Below are positions 34,817 to 43,657 of a DNA stretch of 64,000 nt, one piece after another. The translations under genes were made by a program, and so were the position numbers. Numbering within the stretch: position 1 is the stretch's first letter; the number at the start of each line of letters is the position of its first letter. The stretch lies in NCBI RefSeq assembly GCF_009862785.1, contig NZ_WWHU01000001.1, positions 1,550,001 through 1,614,000 on the forward strand, written 5' to 3'. The notes below the pieces were generated by a model, which was given only the letters and a program-made list of their open reading frames with translations, was not told where the DNA came from and ran no database searches. This stretch comes from Gordonia sp. SID5947 (GTDB lineage Bacteria > Actinomycetota > Actinomycetes > Mycobacteriales > Mycobacteriaceae).

Positions 34817-34840
34817 TTCACCGGGGTGAATCGCCGGTGA
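34817..34840 (-). terminator. Hairpin after the stress membrane gene
   Basis: TCACCGG (34818-34824) can pair with CCGGTGA (34834-34840) over a 9-nt loop. An alternative palindrome TTCACC-GG-GGTGAA lies at 34817-34830. It starts 3 nt beyond the stop codon of the stress gene; it may be a terminator or a regulator site for lpqY. Confidence 0.35.
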
Positions 34841-34842
34841 TG

Positions 34843-35331
34843 TCAGGGAGTCAGGCGGCTCAACATGTCACGCGCCTTCTCGGCGCTCCGGGGGTCGCAC
34901 AAGACGTCGTATCGCCCCGCGACCAGCTGCATCGTCGAGGCGAAGTCTCGCTGGCCACGCGTCGCGGCGTACGGGATGGTCGCGGAGATGAGCCCGAAGA
35001 CGATGCCACCGACCAGTCCGAACAGCACGGGCGCCAGACCCGCACCGCTGACCACCAACGTCACGAGCAAGCCGAAGAACAGGCCTAGCCACGCGCCGGA
35101 AACGATGCCGCCGCCGACCACCTTGCCCCACGTGAGGCGGCCGATCACCCGCTCCACCTGCATCAGGTCGACGCCGACGATCGTCACGTCCTGGACGGTG
35201 AAGTCCTGGTCGGCCAGGTAATCGACAGCGTGCTGCGCCTCGGCATAGGTGCCGTATGACCCGATCGGCCACCCCTTCGGTGGCGTCGGCAGGCCGGGGG
35301 TCTCGCGACCCTGGCGCATCGGGTTGGTCAT
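34843..35331 (-). CDS. General stress protein-like membrane protein (YflT-type, Rv1234-like)
   Basis: 162 aa. The N-terminal domain GSYGTYAEAQHAVDYLADQD followed by VTIVGVDLMQVERV is the heat-induced stress protein YflT pattern. Two glycine-rich transmembrane helices follow (WGKVVGGGIVSGAWLGLFFGLL and FGLVGGIVFGLIS), then a short cytoplasmic tail with YDVLCDPRSAEKARDML. Function unknown; in mycobacteria the orthologue sits beside lpqY, as here. ATG at 35331 has GAGAGG 8 nt upstream. Confidence 0.85.
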   Translation of the reverse strand: MTNPMRQGRETPGLPTPPKGWPIGSYGTYAEAQHAVDYLADQDFTVQDVTIVGVDLMQVERVIGRLTWGKVVGGGIVSGAWLGLFFGLLVTLVVSGAGLAPVLFGLVGGIVFGLISATIPYAATRGQRDFASTMQLVAGRYDVLCDPRSAEKARDMLSRLTP

Positions 35332-35504
35332 CTCGGATCCTCTCTCGGGTGTCTTCTCACGCCGCCGACACCGCCCGGACGCCCTCCAGGACGGTGGCAG
35401 GTGTCACGGCCTCGCCATCAAGAATGCACAGTCGTGGGCGGTGGCGCACGCGCTCGGCGCGACGGCACCGCCCGGATGTGCGCGGCGCCGGGTCCTGTAC
35501 CCAC

Positions 35505-35510
35505 TACCCT
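35505..35510 (+). promoter_or_regulatory. Probable -10 box of the MgtE-N/CBS gene
   Basis: TACCCT ending 7 nt before the ATG at 35518; no Shine-Dalgarno is seen. Confidence 0.45.
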
Positions 35511-35517
35511 TACTCGC

Positions 35518-36840
35518 ATGGCGTCCGTGAGCAAGGTGTTTGTGGCCAGATTGGTGGGCTTGGCCGTGCTCGGACCCGACGGCGAGTCGATCGGTCGGGT
35601 CCGCGACGTCGTCGTCGCGGTTCGCATGACGGGTCAGCAGCCTCGCGTACTCGGTCTCGCCGTGGAGTTGACCACCCGACGACGGATCTTTGTCCCGATG
35701 CTGCGTGTGACAGCGATCGAGCCCCAGGCCGTGACGCTCAACACCGGCACGGTGAGTCTGCGCCGGCTTCATCTGCGGCCGGGCGAGGCGCTCGCGATCG
35801 GACAGATCCTGGATTCCCGGGTGCGCGTGGACGATCCCGACCTCTCCGATCTCGCCGGGATGGACGTCAACGTCGTCGATCTGGGCATCGAGCGCACCCG
35901 TACCAGGGACTGGGTGGTGTCGCGGGTGGCTGTCCGCCCCGGACGCAAGGGATTCCGCCGCCGCGGCGAGACGCACGTCGTCGAGTGGCATCACGTCCAC
36001 GGACTCACCCAGACCGAGCTGAACCTACCGGGCCAGGGTGTCGCGCAAGCGCTCATGCAGTTCGAGGGCATGCGCGCGGCCGACGTGGCGAACGCACTGC
36101 GCGAACTACCGACCAAGCGCCGCGACGAGATCGCGGCGGCGCTCGACGACGAGCGTCTCGCCGACGTCCTGCAGGAACTCCCGCCCGACGATCAGACCGA
36201 CCTGCTCGCCCACCTCGAACTCGGTCGCGCGGTGGACATTCTCGAGGCCATGGATCCCGACGACGCCGCAGACCTTCTCGGCGAACTCCCCGATGCGGAG
36301 GCCGAGTCGCTGCTCGAACGCATGGATCCAGAGGAGTCGGAACCGGTCCGGCGACTCCTGACCCACTCCCCCGACACCGCGGGCGGTCTGATGACCTCCG
36401 AGCCCATCATCGTCACCGCATCCACCACCGTCGCGGAAACCCTTGCACGCGTACGCAATCCGGATGTGACGCCGGCGGCGGCGAGCCTGGTGTTCGTCGT
36501 GCGCCCGCCGACGGCGACACCGACCGGCAAGTATCTCGGCTGCGCACATCTGCAGGCGCTGCTGCGCGAACCGCCGGCCAACATCGTCGGCGGCATCCTC
36601 GACAGCGATCTCGCACACATGCAGCCCGAGGACTCACTGGAAGCCGTCACGCGCTATTTCGCGACCTACAACCTGGTCTGCGGCCCGGTGGTCGACGAGG
36701 AGGGGCACCTGTTGGGGGCGGTCAGTGTCGACGACCTCCTCGATCAGCTCCTGCCACGCGACTGGCGCGAGACCGAGCCCGAGGACACCGGACCGATCGG
36801 CGACCTGTCCGGCATCAATCCCGCAGGAGCGGGTGCGTGA
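35518..36840 (+). CDS. MgtE N-domain / CBS-pair protein without channel domain (Rv1232c-like)
   Basis: 440 aa. A PRC-barrel-like N-terminal region (residues 5-160: LVGLAVLGPDGESIGRVRDV) is followed by MgtE N-terminal superhelical repeats (ALRELPTKRRDEIAAALDDE, LQELPPDDQTDLL, ILEAMDPDDAADLLGELPD) and a CBS-domain pair (TAGGLMTSEPIIVTAST ... DSLEAVTRYFATYNLVCGPVVDEE). It has the cytosolic Mg2+-sensing part of MgtE but no transmembrane channel. It probably senses Mg2+ or nucleotides and may act on the neighbouring DUF1003 membrane protein, whose start overlaps its stop (GTGA). ATG 35518 with -10 box 7 nt upstream. Confidence 0.88.
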   Translation: MASVSKVFVARLVGLAVLGPDGESIGRVRDVVVAVRMTGQQPRVLGLAVELTTRRRIFVPMLRVTAIEPQAVTLNTGTVSLRRLHLRPGEALAIGQILDSRVRVDDPDLSDLAGMDVNVVDLGIERTRTRDWVVSRVAVRPGRKGFRRRGETHVVEWHHVHGLTQTELNLPGQGVAQALMQFEGMRAADVANALRELPTKRRDEIAAALDDERLADVLQELPPDDQTDLLAHLELGRAVDILEAMDPDDAADLLGELPDAEAESLLERMDPEESEPVRRLLTHSPDTAGGLMTSEPIIVTASTTVAETLARVRNPDVTPAAASLVFVVRPPTATPTGKYLGCAHLQALLREPPANIVGGILDSDLAHMQPEDSLEAVTRYFATYNLVCGPVVDEEGHLLGAVSVDDLLDQLLPRDWRETEPEDTGPIGDLSGINPAGAGA

Positions 36841-37370
36841 CCACCGAACAGCCCGGCCGTCGCCTCGACACACCCCGCCCGAATCGCCGACTGTCGTTCA
36901 ACCTCGACTCCGACGTCATCGGTGTCTACGCCGAGCGCATCGCACGGTTCCTCGGGACCGGGCGCTACCTCGCCATCCAGACCGTCATCGTCATCGTGTG
37001 GGTGGCGCTGAACCTCGTCGCGGTGTCATGGCGATGGGATCCGTATCCGTTCATCCTGCTCAATCTGGCGTTCTCCACCCAGGCGGCCTATGCCGCCCCG
37101 CTGATCCTGCTCGCCCAGAACCGACAGGAGAACCGCGACAAGGTCGCCCTCGACGAAGACCGGATCCGGTCCGCGCAGACCAAGGCGGACACCGAGTTCC
37201 TCGCCCGCGAACTCGCCGCAGTACGCCTCGCCGTCGGCGACACCGTCACCCGCGACTATCTCCGCAAGGAACTCGACGATCTCCTCGACGAGCTCACCGC
37301 ACGCCTGGGCACCGGTCCCCGCGACCTGTCCACACCGGATGACGGCTCGGACACTCCTCGCCACCCCTGA
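36837..37370 (+). CDS. DUF1003 membrane protein (Rv1231c-like)
   Basis: 177 aa. The family core is clear: two transmembrane helices (TVIVIVWVALNLVAV and LNLAFSTQAAYAAPLILLAQ) joined by WRWDPYPFIL, followed by QNRQENRDKVALDEDR and a long amphipathic cytoplasmic helix (QTKADTEFLARELAAVRLAV). Function unknown. GTG overlaps the preceding stop by 4 nt, so it is coupled to the MgtE-N/CBS protein; together they may form a split magnesium-related unit (inference). Confidence 0.9.
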   Translation: MTTEQPGRRLDTPRPNRRLSFNLDSDVIGVYAERIARFLGTGRYLAIQTVIVIVWVALNLVAVSWRWDPYPFILLNLAFSTQAAYAAPLILLAQNRQENRDKVALDEDRIRSAQTKADTEFLARELAAVRLAVGDTVTRDYLRKELDDLLDELTARLGTGPRDLSTPDDGSDTPRHP

Positions 37371-37651
37371 GTCGGCCGCCTCTCCCCACCGGGCAGGCAC
37401 ATGTGGGTTCACCAAATCCACAGATGCATGTGGTGAAGAATTGTCGGGTTCCTGTACTGGGGCATTAGACCCATATGTATGGTGGGTCACACGTCGGACG
37501 CCCGGGGAGCCAAGACACGGCGGGTCCGACAATCCGCAAGAACTGCAGGGGCGGGCATGCACGTGTGTGAGAGCAACGGAGTCAGTGTGGACGCGCAGTC
37601 GACGGCGGTCCGAGGACCGGCCATCGCTGGGACGCGGGCGAGGACAGCCCG
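37371..37651 (+). other. 281-bp intergenic region with inverted repeats upstream of the transglycosylase
   Basis: It is less GC-rich than its surroundings at 37400-37490. It contains the palindrome CACATGTG (37398-37405), the inverted repeat TTCACCA/TGGTGAA (37408-37414 and 37431-37437) with nested CCACA/TGTGG, and a GACCCA/TGGGTC stem near 37469-37488. No open frame with coding character and no assignable riboswitch were seen. It probably carries the promoter and a long leader for the secreted transglycosylase. Confidence 0.4.
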
Positions 37652-38803
37652 ATGAGTCCCGCCCTCTTCCGTCGCGCCCAGGGTCCCCGCAGGTCACGCC
37701 TGCCCCGGCGCGCGCTCGCGGTCGGCACGGGTGGCGTCCTGGTCGGAGCGATGATGCTCGCCGCAGCGACGTCGAGTGCGGCCGGTGGCACCGTCGCCAC
37801 CCCGACGCCTGAGACCGACTCCGCAGTACTCGCCGCAACCGTCGAGATCGCGCCCGGCGGTCCGGTGACCCTCCTCGGGTTCGCCCCACCGCCCAAGCGC
37901 GTCGAGGCCGAGGCAACGGCGCTTCCCCAGTTCCGCATCACCGGCTCGCTGCCGACCGGGCCGCTCGGCATCCCCGGAGTGGTCCTGCAGGCCTACAAAC
38001 TGGCGGCCAACCGCGTCGCATCCGATACCCCGCAATGCAGACTTCCCTGGTTCCTGCTGGCCGGGATCGGGCGTATCGAGTCCAATCACGCGTCGAACGG
38101 CTCGGTCGACCAGTACGGCACCACCATCAACCCGATCGCCGGCCCGGTGCTGAACGGCACGCTGGCCGGTAACGCGGTGATCCGCGACACCGACGGCGGC
38201 CGCATCGACGGCGATTCCTCGCACGACCGCGCGATGGGCCCCATGCAGTTCATCCCCGGGACCTGGGCGAGTTGGGGTACCGACGCGAACGGTGACGGGA
38301 AGGCCGACCCGAACAACGTCTTCGACGCCACCTACTCGGCGGGCCGCTATCTGTGTTCCGGGGTCTCCGACATCATGGCCGACAAGAACAAGGTCGCTGC
38401 GGTGATGCGGTACAACCACTCGATGGAGTACGCGGCGAACGTGCTGAGCTGGGCTGCCGCGTACGCCACCGGCGTGATGCCGACCAATCCGATCCCCGAG
38501 CCCAAGCGCAAGGCGCGCAAGTCGTCGACGAGCAAGCCGTCGAAGCCCTCCACACCGGGACAGAGCTCGTCGGCGCCCTCGACGTCGGAGAGCACCACCA
38601 CCTCCACACCGCCACCGCTGCCGACCTGCATCGGCGCACTGTGCCTGCCTCCCGACCTGGTACCGACCCAGCTGCTGCCGCCGCCGCGGCCGATGCCCAG
38701 GCAGCAGGCCCCGAAGAAGCCGCCGACGTCGGGGACCCCGCAGCGTGCCCCGAATGCTCGTCCTGGCGCCACGACCACCACTCCGCCGCCCGCAGCCCGC
38801 TGA
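37652..38803 (+). CDS. Secreted lytic transglycosylase (Rv1230c-like)
   Basis: 383 aa. A signal sequence/anchor (LAVGTGGVLVGAMMLAAATSSA) directs it outside the membrane. The catalytic domain (about 115-280) has the lysozyme-like motifs LAGIGRIESNHA (catalytic Glu), AMGPMQFIPGTWASWGTDAN and FDATYSAGRYLC of the MltB/SLT group, so it should cleave the glycan strand of peptidoglycan. The C-terminal 110 residues are a Ser/Thr/Pro-rich, basic disordered tail. The upstream 281 bp carries inverted repeats and suggests regulation. ATG at 37652 is used; no strong Shine-Dalgarno is seen. Confidence 0.88.
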   Translation: MSPALFRRAQGPRRSRLPRRALAVGTGGVLVGAMMLAAATSSAAGGTVATPTPETDSAVLAATVEIAPGGPVTLLGFAPPPKRVEAEATALPQFRITGSLPTGPLGIPGVVLQAYKLAANRVASDTPQCRLPWFLLAGIGRIESNHASNGSVDQYGTTINPIAGPVLNGTLAGNAVIRDTDGGRIDGDSSHDRAMGPMQFIPGTWASWGTDANGDGKADPNNVFDATYSAGRYLCSGVSDIMADKNKVAAVMRYNHSMEYAANVLSWAAAYATGVMPTNPIPEPKRKARKSSTSKPSKPSTPGQSSSAPSTSESTTTSTPPPLPTCIGALCLPPDLVPTQLLPPPRPMPRQQAPKKPPTSGTPQRAPNARPGATTTTPPPAAR

Positions 38804-38874
38804 TCGGTCCGGTGATCTCGGACCATGCCGGGCATCGAGGTCTCCCATGCGACCGGCCACGTCCGTCGGACGGT

Positions 38875-38880
38875 TAAGCT
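38875..38880 (+). promoter_or_regulatory. Probable -10 box of mrp
   Basis: TAAGCT ending 7 nt before the mrp ATG at 38888; the same hexamer and spacing occur before the PH-domain gene at 58083. Confidence 0.5.
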
Positions 38881-38887
38881 GGCGTTG

Positions 38888-40033
38888 ATGACTACCGGAG
38901 TTGTACCCACCGAATCCGCGGTTCGCGCTGCCCTCAGCAAGGTCGATGATCCCGAGATCGGCAAACCCATCACCGACCTGGGGATGGTCAAGTCGATCGA
39001 GGTCAACGACGACGCCAGCGTGGACGTCGTCGTGTACCTGACCACGTCGGGCTGCCCGATGCGTACCGAGATATCCGGCCGCGTGGAGGGCGCCGTCGCA
39101 GACGTCCCGGGCGTCGGCGCGGTCCGTGTGGAGCTCGACGTGATGGACGACGAGCAGCGGACCGAACTGCGCAAGAAACTCCGCGGCGACAAAGCGGAAC
39201 CGGTGATCCCGTTTGCCCAGCCGGGCTCGCTGACCCGCGTCTACGCGGTCGCGTCCGGCAAGGGTGGCGTCGGCAAGTCGAGCGTCACCGTGAACCTCGC
39301 GACCGCGCTCGCCGAGCGGGGCCTCACCGTCGGTGTCCTCGACGCCGACATCTACGGCCACTCGGTGCCGCGGATGCTCGGCAGCGATGCCAAACCCACC
39401 CAGGTCGAGCGCATGATCATGCCACCGATGAACCACGGGGTCCGGTTCATCTCGATCGGACAGTTCACCGACGGGAACACCCCCGTCACGTGGCGCGGAC
39501 CCATGCTCCACCGTGCCCTTCAGCAGTTCCTCGCCGACGTCTACTGGGGCGATCTCGACGTACTGCTGCTCGACTTGCCGCCCGGGACGGGCGATGTGGC
39601 GATCTCCATCGCCCAGCTGATCCCCGGGGCCGAGATCCTCGTCGTCACCACCCCGCAGCAGGCCGCCGCGGAGGTCGCCGAGCGGGCCGGCGCGATCGCA
39701 CTGCAGACGCGTCAGAAGATCCTCGGTGTCGTCGAGAACATGTCATGGATGGAGCTCCCCGACGGTTCCCGCATGGAACCGTTCGGTTCCGGCGGCGGCG
39801 AACTGGTCGCCGAACGCCTGAGCAGAGCGGTCGGGGCGCCCGTCGAATTGCTCGGTCAGGTGCCGTTGGAGACCACCCTGCGTGAAGGTGGCGACAGCGG
39901 TATGCCGGTGGTCCTCTCCGCGCCGGACTCCGCGTCCGGCTCCGCCCTCCGCGCGATCGCCGACAAGTTGGCTGTGCGGCGGCGTGGGCTGGCCGGGATG
40001 AGCCTGGGGATCGACACCACTCGTCACGACTGA
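38888..40033 (+). CDS. mrp: Mrp/NBP35-type Fe-S cluster carrier ATPase
   Basis: 381 aa. An N-terminal DUF59/MIP18 domain (ALSKVDDPEIGKPITDLGMV, with TTSGCPMRTEI) is followed by a deviant Walker A P-loop SGKGGVGKSS near residue 122, VLDADIYGHSVPRML and DLPPGTGDVAISIAQ. The CxxC pair that binds Fe-S clusters in many Mrp proteins is missing (ENMSWMELPDGSRMEPFG occupies that region), as I recall for mycobacterial Mrp too. It likely assembles or carries Fe-S clusters. ATG 38888 has a -10 box 7 nt upstream and no Shine-Dalgarno. Convergent with tatB. Confidence 0.93.
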   Translation: MTTGVVPTESAVRAALSKVDDPEIGKPITDLGMVKSIEVNDDASVDVVVYLTTSGCPMRTEISGRVEGAVADVPGVGAVRVELDVMDDEQRTELRKKLRGDKAEPVIPFAQPGSLTRVYAVASGKGGVGKSSVTVNLATALAERGLTVGVLDADIYGHSVPRMLGSDAKPTQVERMIMPPMNHGVRFISIGQFTDGNTPVTWRGPMLHRALQQFLADVYWGDLDVLLLDLPPGTGDVAISIAQLIPGAEILVVTTPQQAAAEVAERAGAIALQTRQKILGVVENMSWMELPDGSRMEPFGSGGGELVAERLSRAVGAPVELLGQVPLETTLREGGDSGMPVVLSAPDSASGSALRAIADKLAVRRRGLAGMSLGIDTTRHD

Positions 40034-40056
40034 ACCGACCGGCGGCGTGCTTGCCG

Positions 40057-40509
40057 TCAGGTCGCGTCCCAGTCGGTGACCGATGGCTGCCGCTTGCCGG
40101 GGGTCGGGGCGTCACCGGCCGAGTCCGCCGGTTCGACTGCCGGCGGGTTCGGCATCGGGGCCGACACCGGCTTGATGTCGGGGGTCTCGGTGGTATCCCG
40201 GTCCACGGTGGTCGGCCCGAGCCCGAGCTTGAACACGGAATCGTCGCCGTCGAGGAGATGCTTCGTGACCATCGCGCGTGGGGTCATCCCGCGCAGTTCG
40301 TTGAGTTCGGAGAGCGGTTTGCGGAGTTCGTCGAACTCCGGTCCCAGCTCGTCCTTGAGTTGGTCGGTCGCACCGGTCGCGTAGTCACGGACCTGACGGA
40401 CCGACTTCATCGTCCACGACACCGCACCGGGCAGACGATCGGGTCCGAGGATGATCAGACCCGCGGCCAACAGGACGAGGATCTCACCCCAACCGATACT
40501 GCTGAACAT
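40057..40509 (-). CDS. tatB: Sec-independent protein translocase subunit TatB
   Basis: 150 aa. The single N-terminal helix and amphipathic hinge are typical: [20 protein letters not shown], then [12 protein letters not shown] and a basic amphipathic helix ([12 protein letters not shown]). The C-terminal tail is Pro/Asp-rich and disordered. TatB forms the receptor for twin-arginine signal peptides with TatC. It is 34 nt downstream of htrA, in the same order as in M. tuberculosis (sigE-rseA-htrA-tatB). Confidence 0.92.
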   Translation of the reverse strand: MFSSIGWGEILVLLAAGLIILGPDRLPGAVSWTMKSVRQVRDYATGATDQLKDELGPEFDELRKPLSELNELRGMTPRAMVTKHLLDGDDSVFKLGLGPTTVDRDTTETPDIKPVSAPMPNPPAVEPADSAGDAPTPGKRQPSVTDWDAT

Positions 40510-40543
40510 GTGTCATCCCCATTTGCTCGAGCCCGGTCTGCAC

Positions 40544-42121
40544 TCAGTCGCTGGCCGGCGTCATCGTGCCGTTGAACGTACGGCCGTCTCGCCAGTAACT
40601 GAACGGGACCTTCTCATCGATCTTGGCCGTCCGTACCGCGACCGTCAATTCATCGGCGCTCTCGATCGTACGGCCGTTGAACGAGGTGATGACGTCGTCC
40701 TCGCGTACCCCGGCCTGGTCTGCCGGGCCCCCGGCGACCACGTTACGCACCTGCGCGCCGAGGACCCGGTCGTTGCGGACCGAACTCGCGTTGACCCCGA
40801 TCTGCGGGTGATTGACGGCACCCTGGCGGATGAGGGTCTGGGCGATCGGCACGACCTGGTCGATCGGGATCGCGAAACCCAGGCCGATCGAGCCACCGCC
40901 CGGCACGAGTCCGGCCGTGTTGATGCCGACCACCTCGGCCTTGTCGCTGACCAGCGGTCCACCCGAGTTGCCGGGGTTGATCGCCGCGTCGGTCTGGATC
41001 GCGTCGATCACGGCGTCGGTGTCGGACTCGGCATCCGGCCGCAACGGCACGGGTCGATGCAGTGCACTGACGATGCCACTCGTGACGGTCCGGTCCAGTC
41101 CGAGCGGTGATCCGAAGGCGATGACCTCCTCGCCGATCTGGAGGTCGTCGGAGTTGCCCAGCTTCGAGACGGTCAGATTGTCGACGTTGTCGACCTTCAC
41201 CACTGCCAGATCCGTCTTGGTGTCGCGGCCGACGATCCGCGCCGGCACGCGCTTGCGATCGAAGAAGACGGCTTCGAGCTTGGCGTTGCGGTCGTTCGCC
41301 GCCATCGCGATCACGTGGTTGTTGGTGACGATGTAGCCGCTCTTGTCGATGATGAAACCCGACCCGGTACCGACCGCGCTGCTGGTACGGACATCGAGTG
41401 CGACCACTGACTTCTCCACGGCGCGAGCCACATTCGCCACCGGCGACCGAGGTGCGGCGTCGTCGTCGGCGTCGCCGGTCGACAGCTGCACCGAATCGGA
41501 GTTCAGCGGAGACACGACCTCGGCGGTCCACCGGCCGATCAGTCCGCCGACGAGCCCGACGACCACCGCCAGCACGGCGAGGGTCGCCAATGCGTGCCAA
41601 CTGACGCGCTTACCGAACAGGACGTCCTGGATCCCCAGCTTCGGTCCCCGGTCGGTGGGTTCCGGAGCGGTCGGGACGCCGAGCGCCGGCCGATCCATAC
41701 CGGCCACACTCTCCGGATCGCGCCAGGGGTCAGCCGGCTCCGGCGGCGCGTCGGGCGCACCGTAGGTGGCCAGCGGGTCGCGCTGCAGGGTGTCCGTCGC
41801 GCCCGGCGGGCGGCCGAATGCCTCGGCCAGCACCGGGTCGGGTGCGGCGATCTGCGGCTCGGGGTTGTCGGTGGTGTCCGGAGAATGCGCGAACGAGCCC
41901 TGCACCCCGTCCGGACGCCCGAAGACGGCCGCGGTCTGCGGCGAAACGGCCTTGTGTCGCGTTCTGTCACTTGAGATCTCGTCGACGCCGCCCGCGTCTG
42001 CTGCCGTCTCGGTCGCTGCCGTTGCCGAAGCGTCGGCATCCGAGCTGATGGTCTGCGGGCCCGTTGTCTCCCCGGCGGACTCGGTCGACCCGTCGAGCTC
42101 GCTCTCCCCTCTGATGTCCAC
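40544..42121 (-). CDS. htrA: HtrA/DegP-type serine protease, membrane-anchored
   Basis: 525 aa. A long acidic, Ala/Pro-rich cytoplasmic N-terminus (about 1-175) precedes one transmembrane helix (ATLAVLAVVVGLVGGLIG). The S1C protease domain outside the membrane has the triad in IVTNNHVIAM (His), KTDLAVVKVD (Asp) and INPGNSGGPLV (Ser). A C-terminal PDZ domain (IGVNASSVRNDRVLGAQV ... GPADQAGVREDDVITSFNG) binds substrates. In mycobacteria HtrA degrades RseA-linked factors and responds to envelope stress. GTG start lies 3 nt after the rseA stop in the sigE-rseA-htrA-tatB block. Confidence 0.93.
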   Translation of the reverse strand: MDIRGESELDGSTESAGETTGPQTISSDADASATAATETAADAGGVDEISSDRTRHKAVSPQTAAVFGRPDGVQGSFAHSPDTTDNPEPQIAAPDPVLAEAFGRPPGATDTLQRDPLATYGAPDAPPEPADPWRDPESVAGMDRPALGVPTAPEPTDRGPKLGIQDVLFGKRVSWHALATLAVLAVVVGLVGGLIGRWTAEVVSPLNSDSVQLSTGDADDDAAPRSPVANVARAVEKSVVALDVRTSSAVGTGSGFIIDKSGYIVTNNHVIAMAANDRNAKLEAVFFDRKRVPARIVGRDTKTDLAVVKVDNVDNLTVSKLGNSDDLQIGEEVIAFGSPLGLDRTVTSGIVSALHRPVPLRPDAESDTDAVIDAIQTDAAINPGNSGGPLVSDKAEVVGINTAGLVPGGGSIGLGFAIPIDQVVPIAQTLIRQGAVNHPQIGVNASSVRNDRVLGAQVRNVVAGGPADQAGVREDDVITSFNGRTIESADELTVAVRTAKIDEKVPFSYWRDGRTFNGTMTPASD

Positions 42122-42124
42122 GTG

Positions 42125-42748
42125 TCAGCGGCCTCGCCAGCGGCTCATCCGGGCACGAGTGGTGCCCTGGCCGGGCCGGCCTCGTCGGTCGGCTGATGCG
42201 GAGGTGGGCATCGTGCCACGCGGCGCCTCGGTCACCGGGAATCCCGGAGCCGCCATCGGGCTCGCCGCCGGCCGGTCCTGCCCCCACGGGGTCAGCGGGC
42301 TCTGGCGGTCGGTCCGGGCCTCGCCCGAGACACCGGTGATGTCGATCTCCCGGGTCGGGATCTGGCTGAGCTGACCGAGCAATCCGGCGGGCAACGACAC
42401 ATCTCCGGCCGATCGCAGACGGGAACGTGCGCTGACCTGTGCGTCGACGGCGGACATGCACTCCTGGCACTGCGCGACATGTTGGGTGGCCCGCACGTGG
42501 GCGGTCATCCCCAATTCACCGTCGACATAGGCGGCAACCGCTTCCGCGGCGAGATGTTCGGTCGGGGCGAACCGGCGGCCACCGGGTGTACCGGGCGCAC
42601 GATAGGTGCGATTGGGGGCGAACGAAGCGGTGACCGGGGACCATGTCGCCGGATTCCACGCCGATCGACGCCGGCGACGGAGACTCGGCATGGGTAGCTG
42701 GCTGTCGCCCTGCTGCCCCGAGGTGGATCGACCTCGGTTCATCTCCAT
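42125..42748 (-). CDS. rseA: Anti-sigma-E factor RseA (zinc-associated)
   Basis: 207 aa. The ZAS motif is present: EAVAAYVDGELG followed by HVRATQHVAQCQECMSAVD (H-x3-C-x2-C), which binds zinc and holds the sigma factor. The remainder is low-complexity with no transmembrane helix, so it is cytosolic as in mycobacteria. Two ATGs (42748, 42742) are close; an AGAGG lies 10 nt before the first. Sited between sigE and htrA, 61 nt from sigE. It inhibits SigE until released by redox or proteolysis. Confidence 0.88.
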   Translation of the reverse strand: MEMNRGRSTSGQQGDSQLPMPSLRRRRRSAWNPATWSPVTASFAPNRTYRAPGTPGGRRFAPTEHLAAEAVAAYVDGELGMTAHVRATQHVAQCQECMSAVDAQVSARSRLRSAGDVSLPAGLLGQLSQIPTREIDITGVSGEARTDRQSPLTPWGQDRPAASPMAAPGFPVTEAPRGTMPTSASADRRGRPGQGTTRARMSRWRGR

Positions 42749-42809
42749 CTGACGTTCACCTCTTCCACCGCTGCGGGCTAGTCCGCCGTCATGTCCAGAT
42801 CGTTCCACG

Positions 42810-43571
42810 CTACTGCGCTGTCGGCGAGTGTGCCGCCACACCGAACCCGGGCGCGGCAACCCACCCTATCCGAAGAGGACAACGGCGCCGGACCGACCGT
42901 GGTTCCCGAAATCGGGATCCGATTCGGGTGACGATCGACCGGCGCCCATGGGCCGAACGGTCAGTGCGCCGCGCCAATGGCCACCGACCGGCTGCCGGTG
43001 TGGCCCGGGCGGTGAGGTGATCACGGATCGTCTGGCGACCGCGGTGGATGCGACTGCGCACAGTACCGAGTTTGACGCCGAGCGTCGCGGAGATCTCTTC
43101 GTAGGACAGTCCCTCGATGTCACAGAGGACGACCGCGGCACGGAAATCCGGCGGCAGCGCGTCTAGTGCGTCCTGCAGATCGGGATCGAGGTTCGCGTCG
43201 TGGAAGATCTGTTCGGGATCGGGGGTGTCGGACGGCACCCGGTCGTACTCCTCGGGCAGCGCTTCCATCCGGATCTTGCTCCGACGTCGGACCATGTCGA
43301 GGAACAGATTGGTGGTGATGCGGTGCAGCCACCCCTCGAAGGTGCCCGGGCGATAGTTCGACAGGGAGCGGAAGACACGGATGAACGTCTCCTGCGTGAG
43401 GTCCTCGGCGTCGTGCTGGTTGCCGGACAGGCGGTAGGCGAGGCGATACACGCGATCGGCGTGCTCGCGGACCAGCTCGTCCCAGGACGGCATCAAGGTG
43501 TCGTCGCCGGTGGCATCGAATCCGGCCGTCCCGGTCGGGACGACGTCTGCAGACCCCAGGGGATCAGTCAT
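42810..43571 (-). CDS. sigE: ECF sigma factor SigE with unusual C-terminus
   Basis: 253 aa from the ATG at 43571 (a further in-frame ATG at 43601 is possible). Region 2 is [39 protein letters not shown] and [20 protein letters not shown]; region 4 is [20 protein letters not shown] and [17 protein letters not shown]. After IRDHLTA, where mycobacterial SigE ends within about 20 residues, this frame continues for 65 Arg/Pro-rich residues of low similarity to anything I recall. This is either a lineage-specific tail or a frameshift. A SigH/SigE-type promoter lies upstream. SigE controls envelope and oxidative stress genes, including its own locus. Confidence 0.9.
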   Translation of the reverse strand: MTDPLGSADVVPTGTAGFDATGDDTLMPSWDELVREHADRVYRLAYRLSGNQHDAEDLTQETFIRVFRSLSNYRPGTFEGWLHRITTNLFLDMVRRRSKIRMEALPEEYDRVPSDTPDPEQIFHDANLDPDLQDALDALPPDFRAAVVLCDIEGLSYEEISATLGVKLGTVRSRIHRGRQTIRDHLTARATPAAGRWPLARRTDRSAHGRRSIVTRIGSRFREPRSVRRRCPLRIGWVAAPGFGVAAHSPTAQ

Positions 43572-43631
43572 GTTTGGTGGCCAGTTCCCTTCCCCGGACA
43601 TCTCGTCGGATGACGGATGTTCACGATGGTA

Positions 43632-43657
43632 AACCACGTCTGCCGGCGTTCTATTCC
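43632..43657 (-). promoter_or_regulatory. Candidate SigE/SigH-type promoter of sigE
   Basis: On the minus strand GGAATA (43652-43657) is followed after 17 nt by GTT (43632-43634, in GGTTTA). The GGAA-N17-GTT layout matches the ECF sigma consensus in mycobacteria, and transcription would start upstream of both sigE ATG candidates. Confidence 0.45.

Noticed and set aside
37371..37651. c-di-AMP (ydaO) riboswitch before the transglycosylase
   Set aside because: The gene context fits but I could not find the conserved core segments; kept only as an unassigned structured leader.
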